From: Nocardia amamiensis NBRC 102102
Lineage (GTDB): Bacteria; Actinomycetota; Actinomycetes; Mycobacteriales; Mycobacteriaceae
Length of the DNA stretch: 64,000 nt
Direction: 5' to 3'
Assembly (NCBI RefSeq): GCF_001612745.1
Contig: NZ_BDBA01000024.1
Span: 32,057 to 96,056, forward strand
The notes beneath the pieces are model-generated. The model was given only the letters and a program-made list of their open reading frames with translations, ran no database searches and had not been told where the DNA came from. Position 1 is the first letter of the stretch, and each line of letters starts with the position of its first letter. The translations under genes and the position numbers were made by a program. Positions 51,173-60,324 of this stretch are shown here, in pieces.

Positions 51173-53560
51173 GTGAAGTACGACCCGCCGACCTGCTGCC
51201 CACCGCAGCCTCACCCGCCGCGCACGGTGATCCAGCCGGGCATGAGCAGGCTTGCCCGGCAAACCGCGACCTTCCCCCAGTGGCGTGCGGCGATGCTGCG
51301 GTCGATCCGTGACCCTGACCACAAGGAGCTCGCCGGCTGGACGGCCGACCGTGAAGGCGACCTCGGCGTGATGCTGCTGGAGCTATGGGCCTACGTCCTC
51401 GACGTGCTGTCCTTCTACGACGCCCGCCTGGCCGAGCGGGCCTACCTGGCGACGGCACAGGCGACCGATACAGTCGCGGAGATCGTGTCCCTGCTGGGGT
51501 ACGAACCCCGGCCGGCCTTGGCGGCCGCCGTCCGGCTCGCCCTCGAGGTGCGCGGCGACACCCCGGTCGACATGAGCGCTCGCACCGGCTTCCGCAGTGA
51601 GGCGTTCGGCACCGAGCCGCCGCAGGTCTTCGAGACCCTCGACGCTGCGACGTTGTGGCCGCAGCGCAGTGCCTGGACGCTGGCGCCGTACCGGCGGGAC
51701 GCGTACGACGGTACGATGCGGTTCCGGCCCGGTGAGGGCCCGGCCAGGGGGAACGTCGTCGCCGTCACGTTCGACGGGCACGCCAGGTTCGCTGCGACCG
51801 TGGCGTCGGTCGATACCGAGAACCACCCTGACGGTGGGCGGTACCAACGGATCAGGTTCGGGCCCGATGTCGACACCTCGCAACTCGGCACCGGGCTGAA
51901 GCTCTCGCTTTTTCGGGCATTCGTCCTGGGGCTGCGTGCCCCGCTCACCGGATTGGTGGACGGTGCCAACCGTGTCTCGGGCAACGCCGTGGGCAGCGAG
52001 GTGCCGGTGACGACCGCGTCCGGCAGCCAAGATGGCCTGGGCTGGGTCGTCCTCGACACGTTCTACGCGCAGTTGGCCGCGGGCGGTGTCGCGGCGCTGG
52101 AGGTCGGCGGAGGGATGTACGCGGTCACGATCACGGCCGCAGCCCGATTCGACCACACTGTCACGGTCGGGTCCGGGGCCATCACCCAGACCTACCCGAC
52201 ATCCCTGGTCGAGTTCGGCCTCGACGGCACGCTCCCTGCCCTCGAAAAAGCGCTCGGCGGTCGCGACATCGTTTTCCACGCGTTGCCGCGGCCACTAGGA
52301 CGCCTCGTCCGTCCCGCCGCGCCGACGCGCACGCTCGCCGATCTCCGGTTGCGGCCCAACCTGCAGCCCGTGGTCGCGGCACTGGGCGACGCGCCGGTCG
52401 ACGGTCACGCGATCGCGGTCGGCGCCGGGCAGGCAGGCGCCCTCGTCGAGGGCAGGGTCGACGCCTGGCCCGATGGTCGCGGGCGGTTCGTCCCGACCGA
52501 GGACAGCCCACCGTTCCCTGCTCCGCTCCCAACACCTGTCCGGTTGCTCGGCAACGTCGTCACCGCGGTCCGTGGCGAGACCGTGACGCGCGAGGTGCTC
52601 GGGTCCGGCGACGCCGCCCAGGCTTTCCAGTCGTTTTCGCTGAAGAAGAAGCCGCTGACATGGGTGGCGGACGCGTGCGCCGGGCGCGGCCGGCGTCCGC
52701 ACCTCGACGTCGCCGTCGACGGCCGCTACTGGACCTGGGTCGAGACCCTGTACGGCACCGGGCCCGACGACCGGGTGTACGCCGTACGAATGGCGTCCGA
52801 CGGGACCGCGACGATCCAGTTCGGCGACGGTGTCACGGGGAGTCGGCTGCCCACCGGCGTCGCCAACGTCGTGGCGGGCTACCGCTTCGGCGCCGGGGCG
52901 GCGAAGCCGCCCCCAGGGGGGATCAGACAGGCGGCACGGGCGGTGCGCGACCTCACCCGGGTGTCGTCGCTGCCGCCGTACGGCGGGGCGGACGCCGAGT
53001 CTGCCGACGACATCCGGCACACGGCTCCCGACGCCATGCTCAGCCTCGGCCGCGCGGTGTCCGCGGCGGATTACCTGGCGCTGGCCCGTTCGTTCAGCGG
53101 TGTGGTCAACGCCTCCGTCGCCCAACGTTGGGACACCTCCCGGCTCTGCATGACCATCGACGTTGCCATCGTCGCCGACTCCGGCGACCCGTCGCCCGAC
53201 CTGGCGACCTACCTGCGGGATCGGTCGGCACCCGGGGTACCGGTGACCGTGAGCCTGGCGACACCGGTCGTCGTCCCCCGGTTCGACGTGTCGATCGCGG
53301 TAAAAAACGGCTTCGTCGTCGAGACGGTGCTCGCCGGGGTGACGACCGCGCTGCTCGGCAAGGTTACGGGGTTCCTCGCGCCCTCGAGGCTGACGATCGG
53401 CGGGCCGGTGTTCCACAGCCACGTGGTGGCCGCCGCGCACAGCGTCGCCGGGGTCGCCGGGGTCAATGGGATCTCCCTCACCTCGGGCCCGATGCCCTCC
53501 GCGATGGTCCCCGGTCCGGCGCGCTACTTCGACTTCCTCACTCACGGGAAGGTGGTGTGA
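51173..53560 (+). CDS. Second baseplate assembly protein (baseplate J/Afp12-like)
   Basis: This 795-residue protein has ADREGDLGVMLLELWAYVLD, then FYDARLAERAYLATAQ near the start. Near the C-terminus it has RAVSAADYLALARSFSGVVN and FLAPSRLTIGGPVFHSHVVA, the J-domain end. This is the usual partner of the preceding wedge protein in actinobacterial eCIS. It starts with GTG one base after the upstream stop; an internal ATG 23 codons later is possible. Confidence 0.85.
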   Translation: MKYDPPTCCPPQPHPPRTVIQPGMSRLARQTATFPQWRAAMLRSIRDPDHKELAGWTADREGDLGVMLLELWAYVLDVLSFYDARLAERAYLATAQATDTVAEIVSLLGYEPRPALAAAVRLALEVRGDTPVDMSARTGFRSEAFGTEPPQVFETLDAATLWPQRSAWTLAPYRRDAYDGTMRFRPGEGPARGNVVAVTFDGHARFAATVASVDTENHPDGGRYQRIRFGPDVDTSQLGTGLKLSLFRAFVLGLRAPLTGLVDGANRVSGNAVGSEVPVTTASGSQDGLGWVVLDTFYAQLAAGGVAALEVGGGMYAVTITAAARFDHTVTVGSGAITQTYPTSLVEFGLDGTLPALEKALGGRDIVFHALPRPLGRLVRPAAPTRTLADLRLRPNLQPVVAALGDAPVDGHAIAVGAGQAGALVEGRVDAWPDGRGRFVPTEDSPPFPAPLPTPVRLLGNVVTAVRGETVTREVLGSGDAAQAFQSFSLKKKPLTWVADACAGRGRRPHLDVAVDGRYWTWVETLYGTGPDDRVYAVRMASDGTATIQFGDGVTGSRLPTGVANVVAGYRFGAGAAKPPPGGIRQAARAVRDLTRVSSLPPYGGADAESADDIRHTAPDAMLSLGRAVSAADYLALARSFSGVVNASVAQRWDTSRLCMTIDVAIVADSGDPSPDLATYLRDRSAPGVPVTVSLATPVVVPRFDVSIAVKNGFVVETVLAGVTTALLGKVTGFLAPSRLTIGGPVFHSHVVAAAHSVAGVAGVNGISLTSGPMPSAMVPGPARYFDFLTHGKVV

Positions 53561-53561
53561 G

Positions 53562-55808
53562 ATGGCTGGCACGCGTCCCGCGCACGACGACTACGAGCGG
53601 CACTACGCCGAGAAGCTCTGGGCGTTGGTCCCGGAGATCCACCGCCACGAGGACGGGATCGCCGAGCCTCCCGGACAGCTACGCGCGCTGGTGCAGATCC
53701 TTGCCGATCAGGCAGCGATCGAGCGCCGCAGCATCGACCGGATCATTGCCGACAGCAGGATCGACGAGGCCGACGACTGGGCGGTCGCGTACATCGGCCA
53801 GCTGCTCGGCACCCGTCTGCTGCACCCACTCAACTCGGCCGGGCGACGGGCCGATGTCGGCCACACACTGGCCTACCGCCGGCGTGCGGGAACCCCGCGT
53901 CTGCTGGAGACGCTGGCCAAGGAGGTCGCCGACTGGGACGCCGCCGCCCAGGAGGCCTTCCAGCACCTGTTCCGCTACCCGCACGCGCTGGACCGCGTCT
54001 TCCCGACCGGACCGGTCACCCACACACCGCGCGGCGGCTTCCCGGACCTGCGCCGGACGCGGATCGGCGACGTGCTCGGCGGCCCCTTCGAGGACGTCGC
54101 CTACCGGCCGGAGTTCCGGCCCGGGCGCAGCACCCGCGGTCGGTACAACGTCCCGACGGTCAATCTGTTCTGCTACCGCAAGTACGCGTTCCCGCTGGCT
54201 GACGTGACACCGTTCCGACTCGATGCCACGCACTACACCATCGATCCCTCGGGCCGCGGTCACGTCCCTCTCTTCCAGCCGGGGGACCTCACTCAAGAGG
54301 ACTGCGTCAAGCCCCGCGAGTGGGATGTCCGGATGCCCATCACCTGCCGTCGCCTCAACGCAGTGCTCTACCGGCTGTCGGTGTCGGCCGCCACCGCCGG
54401 GCCGGGTTGGGGCACGATGGTGGGCCGGACCTTCGAGTCCGAGGACGATCTGTTGGCTGCCGCGACAGCCGACGGTGCCGGCAACCCGACCGGTCTCCTG
54501 GTGGCGGCGCTCGTCGCGGACAGCCCCAAGGCGCGGCTGTTGGCCGATGTGGACGCGGCAGGGCCTGCCATCAGCCTCGCGCTCGGAGCGGGCGCGCCGC
54601 TGCCGCCGTACGCGGTGGTCGGCGCCGGCCTGTCGGCCTGGGCCGACGGTGTCACAGTCAGCGCCGACGTCGAAGCCCTGGTAGACCCGGCTCGGGGGCT
54701 GGTGGAGCTCACGGCGGCCCCGGGAGGCAACGAGCTCGAGGTCAGGCGGGTGCACTACGGGATCCTTTACCCCGTCGGCGCTGGGACCCACGACCGCAGC
54801 GACCGCGTGCCCGACACCGGACCCCCGCCGCTGGGGACCACCTCGCCCGTGCTCTCGGCCGTCACCGGCGACCGGGTATTCGGCGACAGCCGCACCTATA
54901 CGCCCACGACGGGCGACTCGAGGATCGACGTGACCGCTGCCGCGCGGCTGTGGGCGGCCGACCGCGAACGGCCGTTCGTGCTCCTGAGGCCCGCCTCCGA
55001 CGAGGCTGCCATCGAGATCCGGGCCCTGGTCGCTGGCGCGTCCCTGGAGCTGAGCGGACTGTGGCTCGGCGCGCTGCTGCGCGGCACCGCGACGGGCGGG
55101 TCACTGTGTGAGCTCAGGCTGACCGGCTCGTTCGACCAGGTCGTGCTGCGTGACGTGACGCTGGACCCCGGCGGCACCCAAGCCGCGCTGGTCGGGAACA
55201 CGCCCGGCGTGATCCCTCACGTGCGGCTGGTGGTGGCGGGTCAGGTGGAGGAGCTCGTCCTGGACCGCTGCATCCTCGGCTCAGTTCACGAAGCAGCTGG
55301 CAGCACCGGGTCGTCGGTGGCCTGCACCGCCGCCCGGATCACCCTCGTCGACTCGATCCTGCTTCCGCATCACGCCGACCCGGTGCTGTCGCTGCCCGGG
55401 GCCGAGCTGCGGATGGATCGCTGCACGGTGCTCGGTGACTGCCGAATCGGCCGGGCCGATATCAACAACTCGATCATCAACGGGACTCTTGAGGTGCAGG
55501 ACGCGCAGAACAGCTGTTTGCGCTTCTCGATGGTGCGGAGCGGCGCGCGAACGCCCTCGCAGTACGAGTGCGTGGTGCTCCCCACCGGCCTCGCGAAAGG
55601 ATCCTTCGAGTCCGTGCGCTTCGGCGACGCCGGGCTCGGGGTCCTCGCCGACCTGTGTCCCAAGTCCGTCCGCGAGGGCGGCGAGGGTGGCACAGAGATG
55701 GGCGTCTACAACCGGGCGCTCGCCCCCATCAAGCTCGCCGACCTGACCGCCAAGGTCGCCGAGTTCGCCCCGATCCAGGCCGTCGTCCAGCTGATTGTCC
55801 AGACCTGA
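53562..55808 (+). CDS. Tail protein I-like baseplate protein with C-terminal beta-helix extension
   Basis: In this 748-residue protein the first 200 residues (YAEKLWALVPEIHRHEDG, ALVQILADQAAIERRSIDRI, HTLAYRRRAGTPRLLETLA) are like P2 tail protein I/TIGR02242. The rest is beta-rich; around residues 580-680 short repeats (LVLDRCILGSVHEAA, LRMDRCTVLGDCRIG, DINNSIINGTLEV) look like a right-handed beta-helix. It may join the baseplate to an outer fibre or cage element. Confidence 0.75.
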   Translation: MAGTRPAHDDYERHYAEKLWALVPEIHRHEDGIAEPPGQLRALVQILADQAAIERRSIDRIIADSRIDEADDWAVAYIGQLLGTRLLHPLNSAGRRADVGHTLAYRRRAGTPRLLETLAKEVADWDAAAQEAFQHLFRYPHALDRVFPTGPVTHTPRGGFPDLRRTRIGDVLGGPFEDVAYRPEFRPGRSTRGRYNVPTVNLFCYRKYAFPLADVTPFRLDATHYTIDPSGRGHVPLFQPGDLTQEDCVKPREWDVRMPITCRRLNAVLYRLSVSAATAGPGWGTMVGRTFESEDDLLAAATADGAGNPTGLLVAALVADSPKARLLADVDAAGPAISLALGAGAPLPPYAVVGAGLSAWADGVTVSADVEALVDPARGLVELTAAPGGNELEVRRVHYGILYPVGAGTHDRSDRVPDTGPPPLGTTSPVLSAVTGDRVFGDSRTYTPTTGDSRIDVTAAARLWAADRERPFVLLRPASDEAAIEIRALVAGASLELSGLWLGALLRGTATGGSLCELRLTGSFDQVVLRDVTLDPGGTQAALVGNTPGVIPHVRLVVAGQVEELVLDRCILGSVHEAAGSTGSSVACTAARITLVDSILLPHHADPVLSLPGAELRMDRCTVLGDCRIGRADINNSIINGTLEVQDAQNSCLRFSMVRSGARTPSQYECVVLPTGLAKGSFESVRFGDAGLGVLADLCPKSVREGGEGGTEMGVYNRALAPIKLADLTAKVAEFAPIQAVVQLIVQT

Positions 55809-55818
55809 AGGAAGTGCC

Positions 55819-58800
55819 ATGACTGCCGATGTCTCCCGAAGCCTGGCCGATCGCGACAAGCTGTTTCGCACCGTCCTCCGCCAGCAGGGCCGGTTGCCCA
55901 CCGACGCCGAGGAGAACCATGCCGCCGAGCTGGCCGGTTGGTCCCACGATGCCGAGTTCGTCGAGACCATCACGCCTCTCGGCACGCCCGACGACGGCTT
56001 CAAGATCGTCGTTCCTGCGGGCCTGCACACGGGGTTCGACATCCTCCCCGGCAGCTACTACCTGGGCGGCGCCCGCGTTGAGAGCCCCGCATTGCTCCCG
56101 TATGCCGACCAGGTCGCGAGCAACTGGCTCACTCAGGACGAGCCCGTGGTTGCCGACAGTCGGGTGGTGGTGTGGCTCGAAGTCGAGGAGCGGGTCGTCA
56201 CCGCCGTCCAGGACGCCGAGCTCCTGGAGCCGGCGCTGCGCGGCGCCGACGGGTCGGCCCGGACCCGCCTGTGCTGGCGGGTGCGCCAGGCGGTCACCAC
56301 CGCTGACGACTGCCACGAAGCTCTGGCGGAGGCTCTGCCGGCGGACATCGCCGCGTCGCTCGACCCACGGACCGGCGCGATCGCCTCCTCTGGGCTGCTG
56401 GCTATCGGCTTCGACGACGGGGCCGTCGACCTCGACCTTTGCATGCCGGCCGTCGAGTCGGGATACCTCGGCAACCGCAACAACTGCTACCGCGTCAAAC
56501 GCACCCGGCCCGGCTACTTCGTCTGGGGTGAGGATAACGCCGCGCAGCTGTACCGGGTCACTGTCGCCTCCGACAAGAGGACCATCCGCTTCCTCACTGA
56601 GCCCCGCGACGAGTACCTGCGGCCCCGCGCCGGGCAGACCGTCGAGCTACTGCGCGGCGATGTGCTGCTGCCCAACTACGAGCGGGTCGCAGAGCTCGAC
56701 GGCGACTTCTTCCGGGTGACCGGTGGCTTCAACGACGGTGCCATCACCGTTGGGTCCGACGTCGAGGACGACTGGCTCGCGTGGCTCTCCACCTCGCCCA
56801 TCGACCCGGGCTCGCCGTCCGGCACGCAACGGCACCTCTACCTCCGCGTCTGGACCGGCGGCGGTGACGGCGCGGACCCGGATGTGACCTTCACGCAAGG
56901 CACGGCACGCGCCCTGCCGGGCACCGGTCTCACCGTCACGTTCTCGGGTACGACTCTGACCGGCGATGGGTGGACGGTGTCGGCGCGGCCGGACGCGCCC
57001 ACGCGGGTGCTGCCTTGGGCGATGCACGACGGGATGCGGGCGCACGGTCCGCGGCGACACGTGGCTCCGCTGGCCATCGTCGACTTGGCGACCGGTCAGG
57101 TGCACGACTGTCGCGAGCGCTTCCGGCCGCTCCACAGAATCCGGACCTGTTGCATGGTCACGGTCGGCCCTCCCGGCACAAACGTCGGCGATGTGGATTC
57201 GATCACCGCCGCCGTCGACCTCGTGCCGCCCGAGGGCGGCACCATCTGCCTGCTGGCGGGGGAGCACCCGGCGAACATCATGGTCGAGGGCCGCCGCGAC
57301 CTCCGGTTCACCGGCTGCCCCGGCAAGACCATGTGGGTGCCCACGGACCCCGACCAGCCCTTGGTGACCATCATCGACTCGACGAGGGTCACCTTCTCCG
57401 AGATCGTCTTCACCTCGGGTGTGGCGCCGGCCATTGTGGCCGGCAAGTCGGACCCCTCCGACAGCTCGATCGAACACGGCGGCCTGGCGGTCACCCACTG
57501 TCTCTTCAGCGCGTCAGTCGGCTGCGCCGTGCTCGCACGGTCGATGGACGGTGCCACTCTCACGCACTGCCGATTGCTGGCCGGGCCCTACCCGCAGGTG
57601 ATCCGGCAACCGGACTTCGAGCCTCTCCCCGCGGTCTTCCTGCAGGGCCGGCGGCTGGTGGTCGAACGCTGCGAGATCCGCGCCCGGCGTGAGGTGAATC
57701 TGGTCGCCGGGCGCCTTGCGCTCGGCGGCATACAGATCGGCGGCGGGTCGCAGGGCGTGACCATCCGCGACTGCCTGATCGAGGACGGCGCAGGCATCGG
57801 TATCACCTTCGGATCGATTACCTATGTAGGGGTCGATCGTGCTGCATTCGACGAGGACGCCGAGACCGTGCTGGATCGGGCCGTCGGCAAGTACGCCGCC
57901 AGTGACTCCGGGTCGGTCAAACACGGGTACGTCCGTATGCTGCGGGGCTTCCGGCTCGTCACCGGCGCGGCGGGCTGCGTCGGCGTCGAGCCGGTCGACC
58001 CAGACGGCGGCGGCGACGACCGCGAGGTACTGGTCCCGGTCTCGGAGGGGATCGTCGACGACGTGGAAGTCCGGCACAACCGGATCCTCGGTATGGGCAG
58101 CAGCGGCGTCGCGACGTACCCGCTGGGCATGTCGACGACGAACCGAGCACGCGACGCCGTCGCCGTGAGCCGGCTCAGCTTCGTCGACAACCTGGTGGCC
58201 GACTGCGTCCGGTTCGAGGTCAACGTGCGCGACGAGGTGATGCGCACGTTCCTCCCAGTCGGCGGTGTCGCGCTCGCGATAGCCGTGGACTGTCTGTTCC
58301 GCGGCAATGAAATCGTCCGTAACGGCAGCGACTTCGGCGGTGGCACCTGCGGCATCGGCATCGTCTACGGCGAGGACGTCCGCGTGATCGATAACCGGAT
58401 CGAGGACAACGGCCGTCACGACGTGAAACGTGCGGCAACTGGCCCGAACGCCGGCGTGCACGTGTCCACTGTGCGCGCCTCGATCGGCCTCGAGGGAGCC
58501 GGTGCGATGGCAGGAGCCGACGGCCCGGCCCTGACCGTTCACGGCAACATGATCAGCCAACCCGCCGGACGCGCCTTACGGGCGTTGGCCCTGGGCCCGG
58601 TATCGGTCGCCGACAACCGGCTGGTGGGCGGCAACCCGAGCCGGCTGTTCGCCGAGCTGACGAGAGCAACCACCCACCTCAGCCACGCGAAGGGGCTACG
58701 GTCGCCCAGCTTCTCGGGCTTCGACCTGGGTGAGGTCGAGCGGATCCTCGACCTGCTGGGCGGCGACGCGGTCAACCTGGTGAACCTGGCGATCGCGCCG

Positions 58801-59283
58801 GACCTGCTGATGCTGCAGCGACGGCGGCGACGGGGTGACATCGGCGGGCTGGCCGAGATGTTCGCCACGTTGGGCTCGCCTACCAGAAGGGTCTCGTACC
58901 CGCCGGCAGCGTCGGTGGCGTCGCGCTTCCGGTACGGAGGTGCCACGATGGTCAACGACAACCAGATCAGCCTGCACCGGCCGCTGCCATCCGGCCCGCC
59001 GATGACGCTGTCGTCGATATTGGTCGTCTCCCTGGACGACGTGAGCTTCGCCGACAACCAATTCGGGGTCGAGCTCGACCGCGAGCTCGCGATCGCGAAC
59101 GCAATCCTGTTCGGTGTGACGGTTCGCGTGAACGGCAACCGCGGACAGGAGGCTGTGCCGACCTTGGTGTCGGTCCTGGCCCTTGCGCTGGTCTGGTGCA
59201 CCGCGGCGCTCAACCAGACGACCGGGCGCCTGGTAGTGACCGGGCTGGCCGGCACCGTCAACACCGACAACCTGACCGGGTAG
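55819..59283 (+). CDS. DUF6519-like protein with right-handed beta-helix
   Basis: This 1154-residue protein starts with SRSLADRDKLFRTVLRQQGR and LPTDAEENHAAELAG, the DUF6519-type N-terminus of phage/eCIS baseplate-associated proteins. From about residue 450 it has many short parallel-beta-helix repeats (VTHCLFSASVGCAVLA, VTIRDCLIEDGAGIGI, VIDNRIEDNGRH, VADNRLVGGN). The product could be a tail fibre, receptor-binding or baseplate-cage protein. GAAGGAAG gives a strong ribosome site. Confidence 0.75.
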   Translation: MTADVSRSLADRDKLFRTVLRQQGRLPTDAEENHAAELAGWSHDAEFVETITPLGTPDDGFKIVVPAGLHTGFDILPGSYYLGGARVESPALLPYADQVASNWLTQDEPVVADSRVVVWLEVEERVVTAVQDAELLEPALRGADGSARTRLCWRVRQAVTTADDCHEALAEALPADIAASLDPRTGAIASSGLLAIGFDDGAVDLDLCMPAVESGYLGNRNNCYRVKRTRPGYFVWGEDNAAQLYRVTVASDKRTIRFLTEPRDEYLRPRAGQTVELLRGDVLLPNYERVAELDGDFFRVTGGFNDGAITVGSDVEDDWLAWLSTSPIDPGSPSGTQRHLYLRVWTGGGDGADPDVTFTQGTARALPGTGLTVTFSGTTLTGDGWTVSARPDAPTRVLPWAMHDGMRAHGPRRHVAPLAIVDLATGQVHDCRERFRPLHRIRTCCMVTVGPPGTNVGDVDSITAAVDLVPPEGGTICLLAGEHPANIMVEGRRDLRFTGCPGKTMWVPTDPDQPLVTIIDSTRVTFSEIVFTSGVAPAIVAGKSDPSDSSIEHGGLAVTHCLFSASVGCAVLARSMDGATLTHCRLLAGPYPQVIRQPDFEPLPAVFLQGRRLVVERCEIRARREVNLVAGRLALGGIQIGGGSQGVTIRDCLIEDGAGIGITFGSITYVGVDRAAFDEDAETVLDRAVGKYAASDSGSVKHGYVRMLRGFRLVTGAAGCVGVEPVDPDGGGDDREVLVPVSEGIVDDVEVRHNRILGMGSSGVATYPLGMSTTNRARDAVAVSRLSFVDNLVADCVRFEVNVRDEVMRTFLPVGGVALAIAVDCLFRGNEIVRNGSDFGGGTCGIGIVYGEDVRVIDNRIEDNGRHDVKRAATGPNAGVHVSTVRASIGLEGAGAMAGADGPALTVHGNMISQPAGRALRALALGPVSVADNRLVGGNPSRLFAELTRATTHLSHAKGLRSPSFSGFDLGEVERILDLLGGDAVNLVNLAIAPDLLMLQRRRRRGDIGGLAEMFATLGSPTRRVSYPPAASVASRFRYGGATMVNDNQISLHRPLPSGPPMTLSSILVVSLDDVSFADNQFGVELDRELAIANAILFGVTVRVNGNRGQEAVPTLVSVLALALVWCTAALNQTTGRLVVTGLAGTVNTDNLTG

Positions 59284-59297
59284 AGAGGAGGACGCGA

Positions 59298-60317
59298 GTG
59301 AGTACCGACGAAACCCTGAGCACCCTGAAGAGCCTGCAACGACAGATCCCCGAGGCGCGGGAGGCTCACGGGCTGGTGATGCTGCTCGGCAACGGGCTCG
59401 CCGAGGCGATGGTCGGCATGCGCGCCAGTCAGGCTCGACTGGAGGCTGTGCGCACCGAGGCTCGGGGCGACGCCTCCGCACTCGTCCGGCGGGCGGAGGC
59501 CGACGCAGCCCAGGCCGCGGTGGAGGTCGTCCGTGGCGAGGTACGACGATTGCGGGTCACCGAGCCACCCACCGGTGAGCAAATGAGGAGCGTGTACGGC
59601 CACGTCATCGACGGAGCAGACCCGGTCGCGGGAGCGGTCGTCGCGCTGATGGACGGTGACGAGGCGCTCGTCTGCATCGAGACCGGAACGGACGGCGAGT
59701 TCACGCTGTCCGTCGACGGTGACCGTCCGCTGGCCCTGCGGGTCACGATCGGGGACAAGGTCGTGCACCGCGACGACGAGGCGACCCTCGCGCCGACGTC
59801 GTTCCCGCCGTACCGGCTGGTCGACCTCGGCGAAGCGACCCCCGAGCCGCCGACCCAGCGACCCTGCGATCGACCGTCGTCCGGTCCGCTGCCGAAGCCC
59901 GGCGGATCACTGACCGAGACGCTCGAGAAGCTGCGGGCCGCCGACCTGTCCGTGTCGCATGTGCGAGTCTCGGCTTCCGACGACACGACACCGAAGGTCA
60001 CGAAGCTGGACCACGCGGACGGCGGGATCGGCCTGGAGGTCGCGGTCCGGCCGACGGACGTCGGCCGGCTCGCGGTCGTCGCGTCCGTGCTGGCGCACCA
60101 GCCCGACGCCGAGGCGGCCGGCGTCCGCAGCGCAACAGCAGCGACGGCGGCGCTGCGGGCCGCGGAGGTGACGACCTGGGAGGAGATCCGGGTCCTTCCC
60201 CGGCAGAAGCCCGAGGAACTCGCCCGGCGTTTCGGCCTCGACGCCAGGAGCGGGGCCGCCCTCCGGAAGGCGCTGGCGGCGACGCTCACGACGATCGACG
60301 TCGTCGACGAAGGGTAG
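59298..60317 (+). CDS. Coiled-coil eCIS protein with carboxypeptidase-regulatory-like domain
   Basis: In this 339-residue protein, residues 1-85 are helical coiled-coil (STLKSLQRQIPEAREAHGLV, ALVRRAEADAAQAAVEVV). A beta-sandwich of the CarboxypepD_reg type follows (VYGHVIDGADPVAGAVVALM, TGTDGEFTLSVDGDRPLAL). The end has a helical ARRFGLDARSGAALRKALA. It lies between the beta-helix gene and the cargo gene. Its role is unknown; a cargo adaptor or short ruler is conceivable. Confidence 0.6.
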   Translation: MSTDETLSTLKSLQRQIPEAREAHGLVMLLGNGLAEAMVGMRASQARLEAVRTEARGDASALVRRAEADAAQAAVEVVRGEVRRLRVTEPPTGEQMRSVYGHVIDGADPVAGAVVALMDGDEALVCIETGTDGEFTLSVDGDRPLALRVTIGDKVVHRDDEATLAPTSFPPYRLVDLGEATPEPPTQRPCDRPSSGPLPKPGGSLTETLEKLRAADLSVSHVRVSASDDTTPKVTKLDHADGGIGLEVAVRPTDVGRLAVVASVLAHQPDAEAAGVRSATAATAALRAAEVTTWEEIRVLPRQKPEELARRFGLDARSGAALRKALAATLTTIDVVDEG

Positions 60318-60324
60318 GGGACCC

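Noticed and set aside
46102..53572. Several long minus-strand frames in the eCIS region
   Set aside because: They mirror recognised baseplate genes and show no protein family features.
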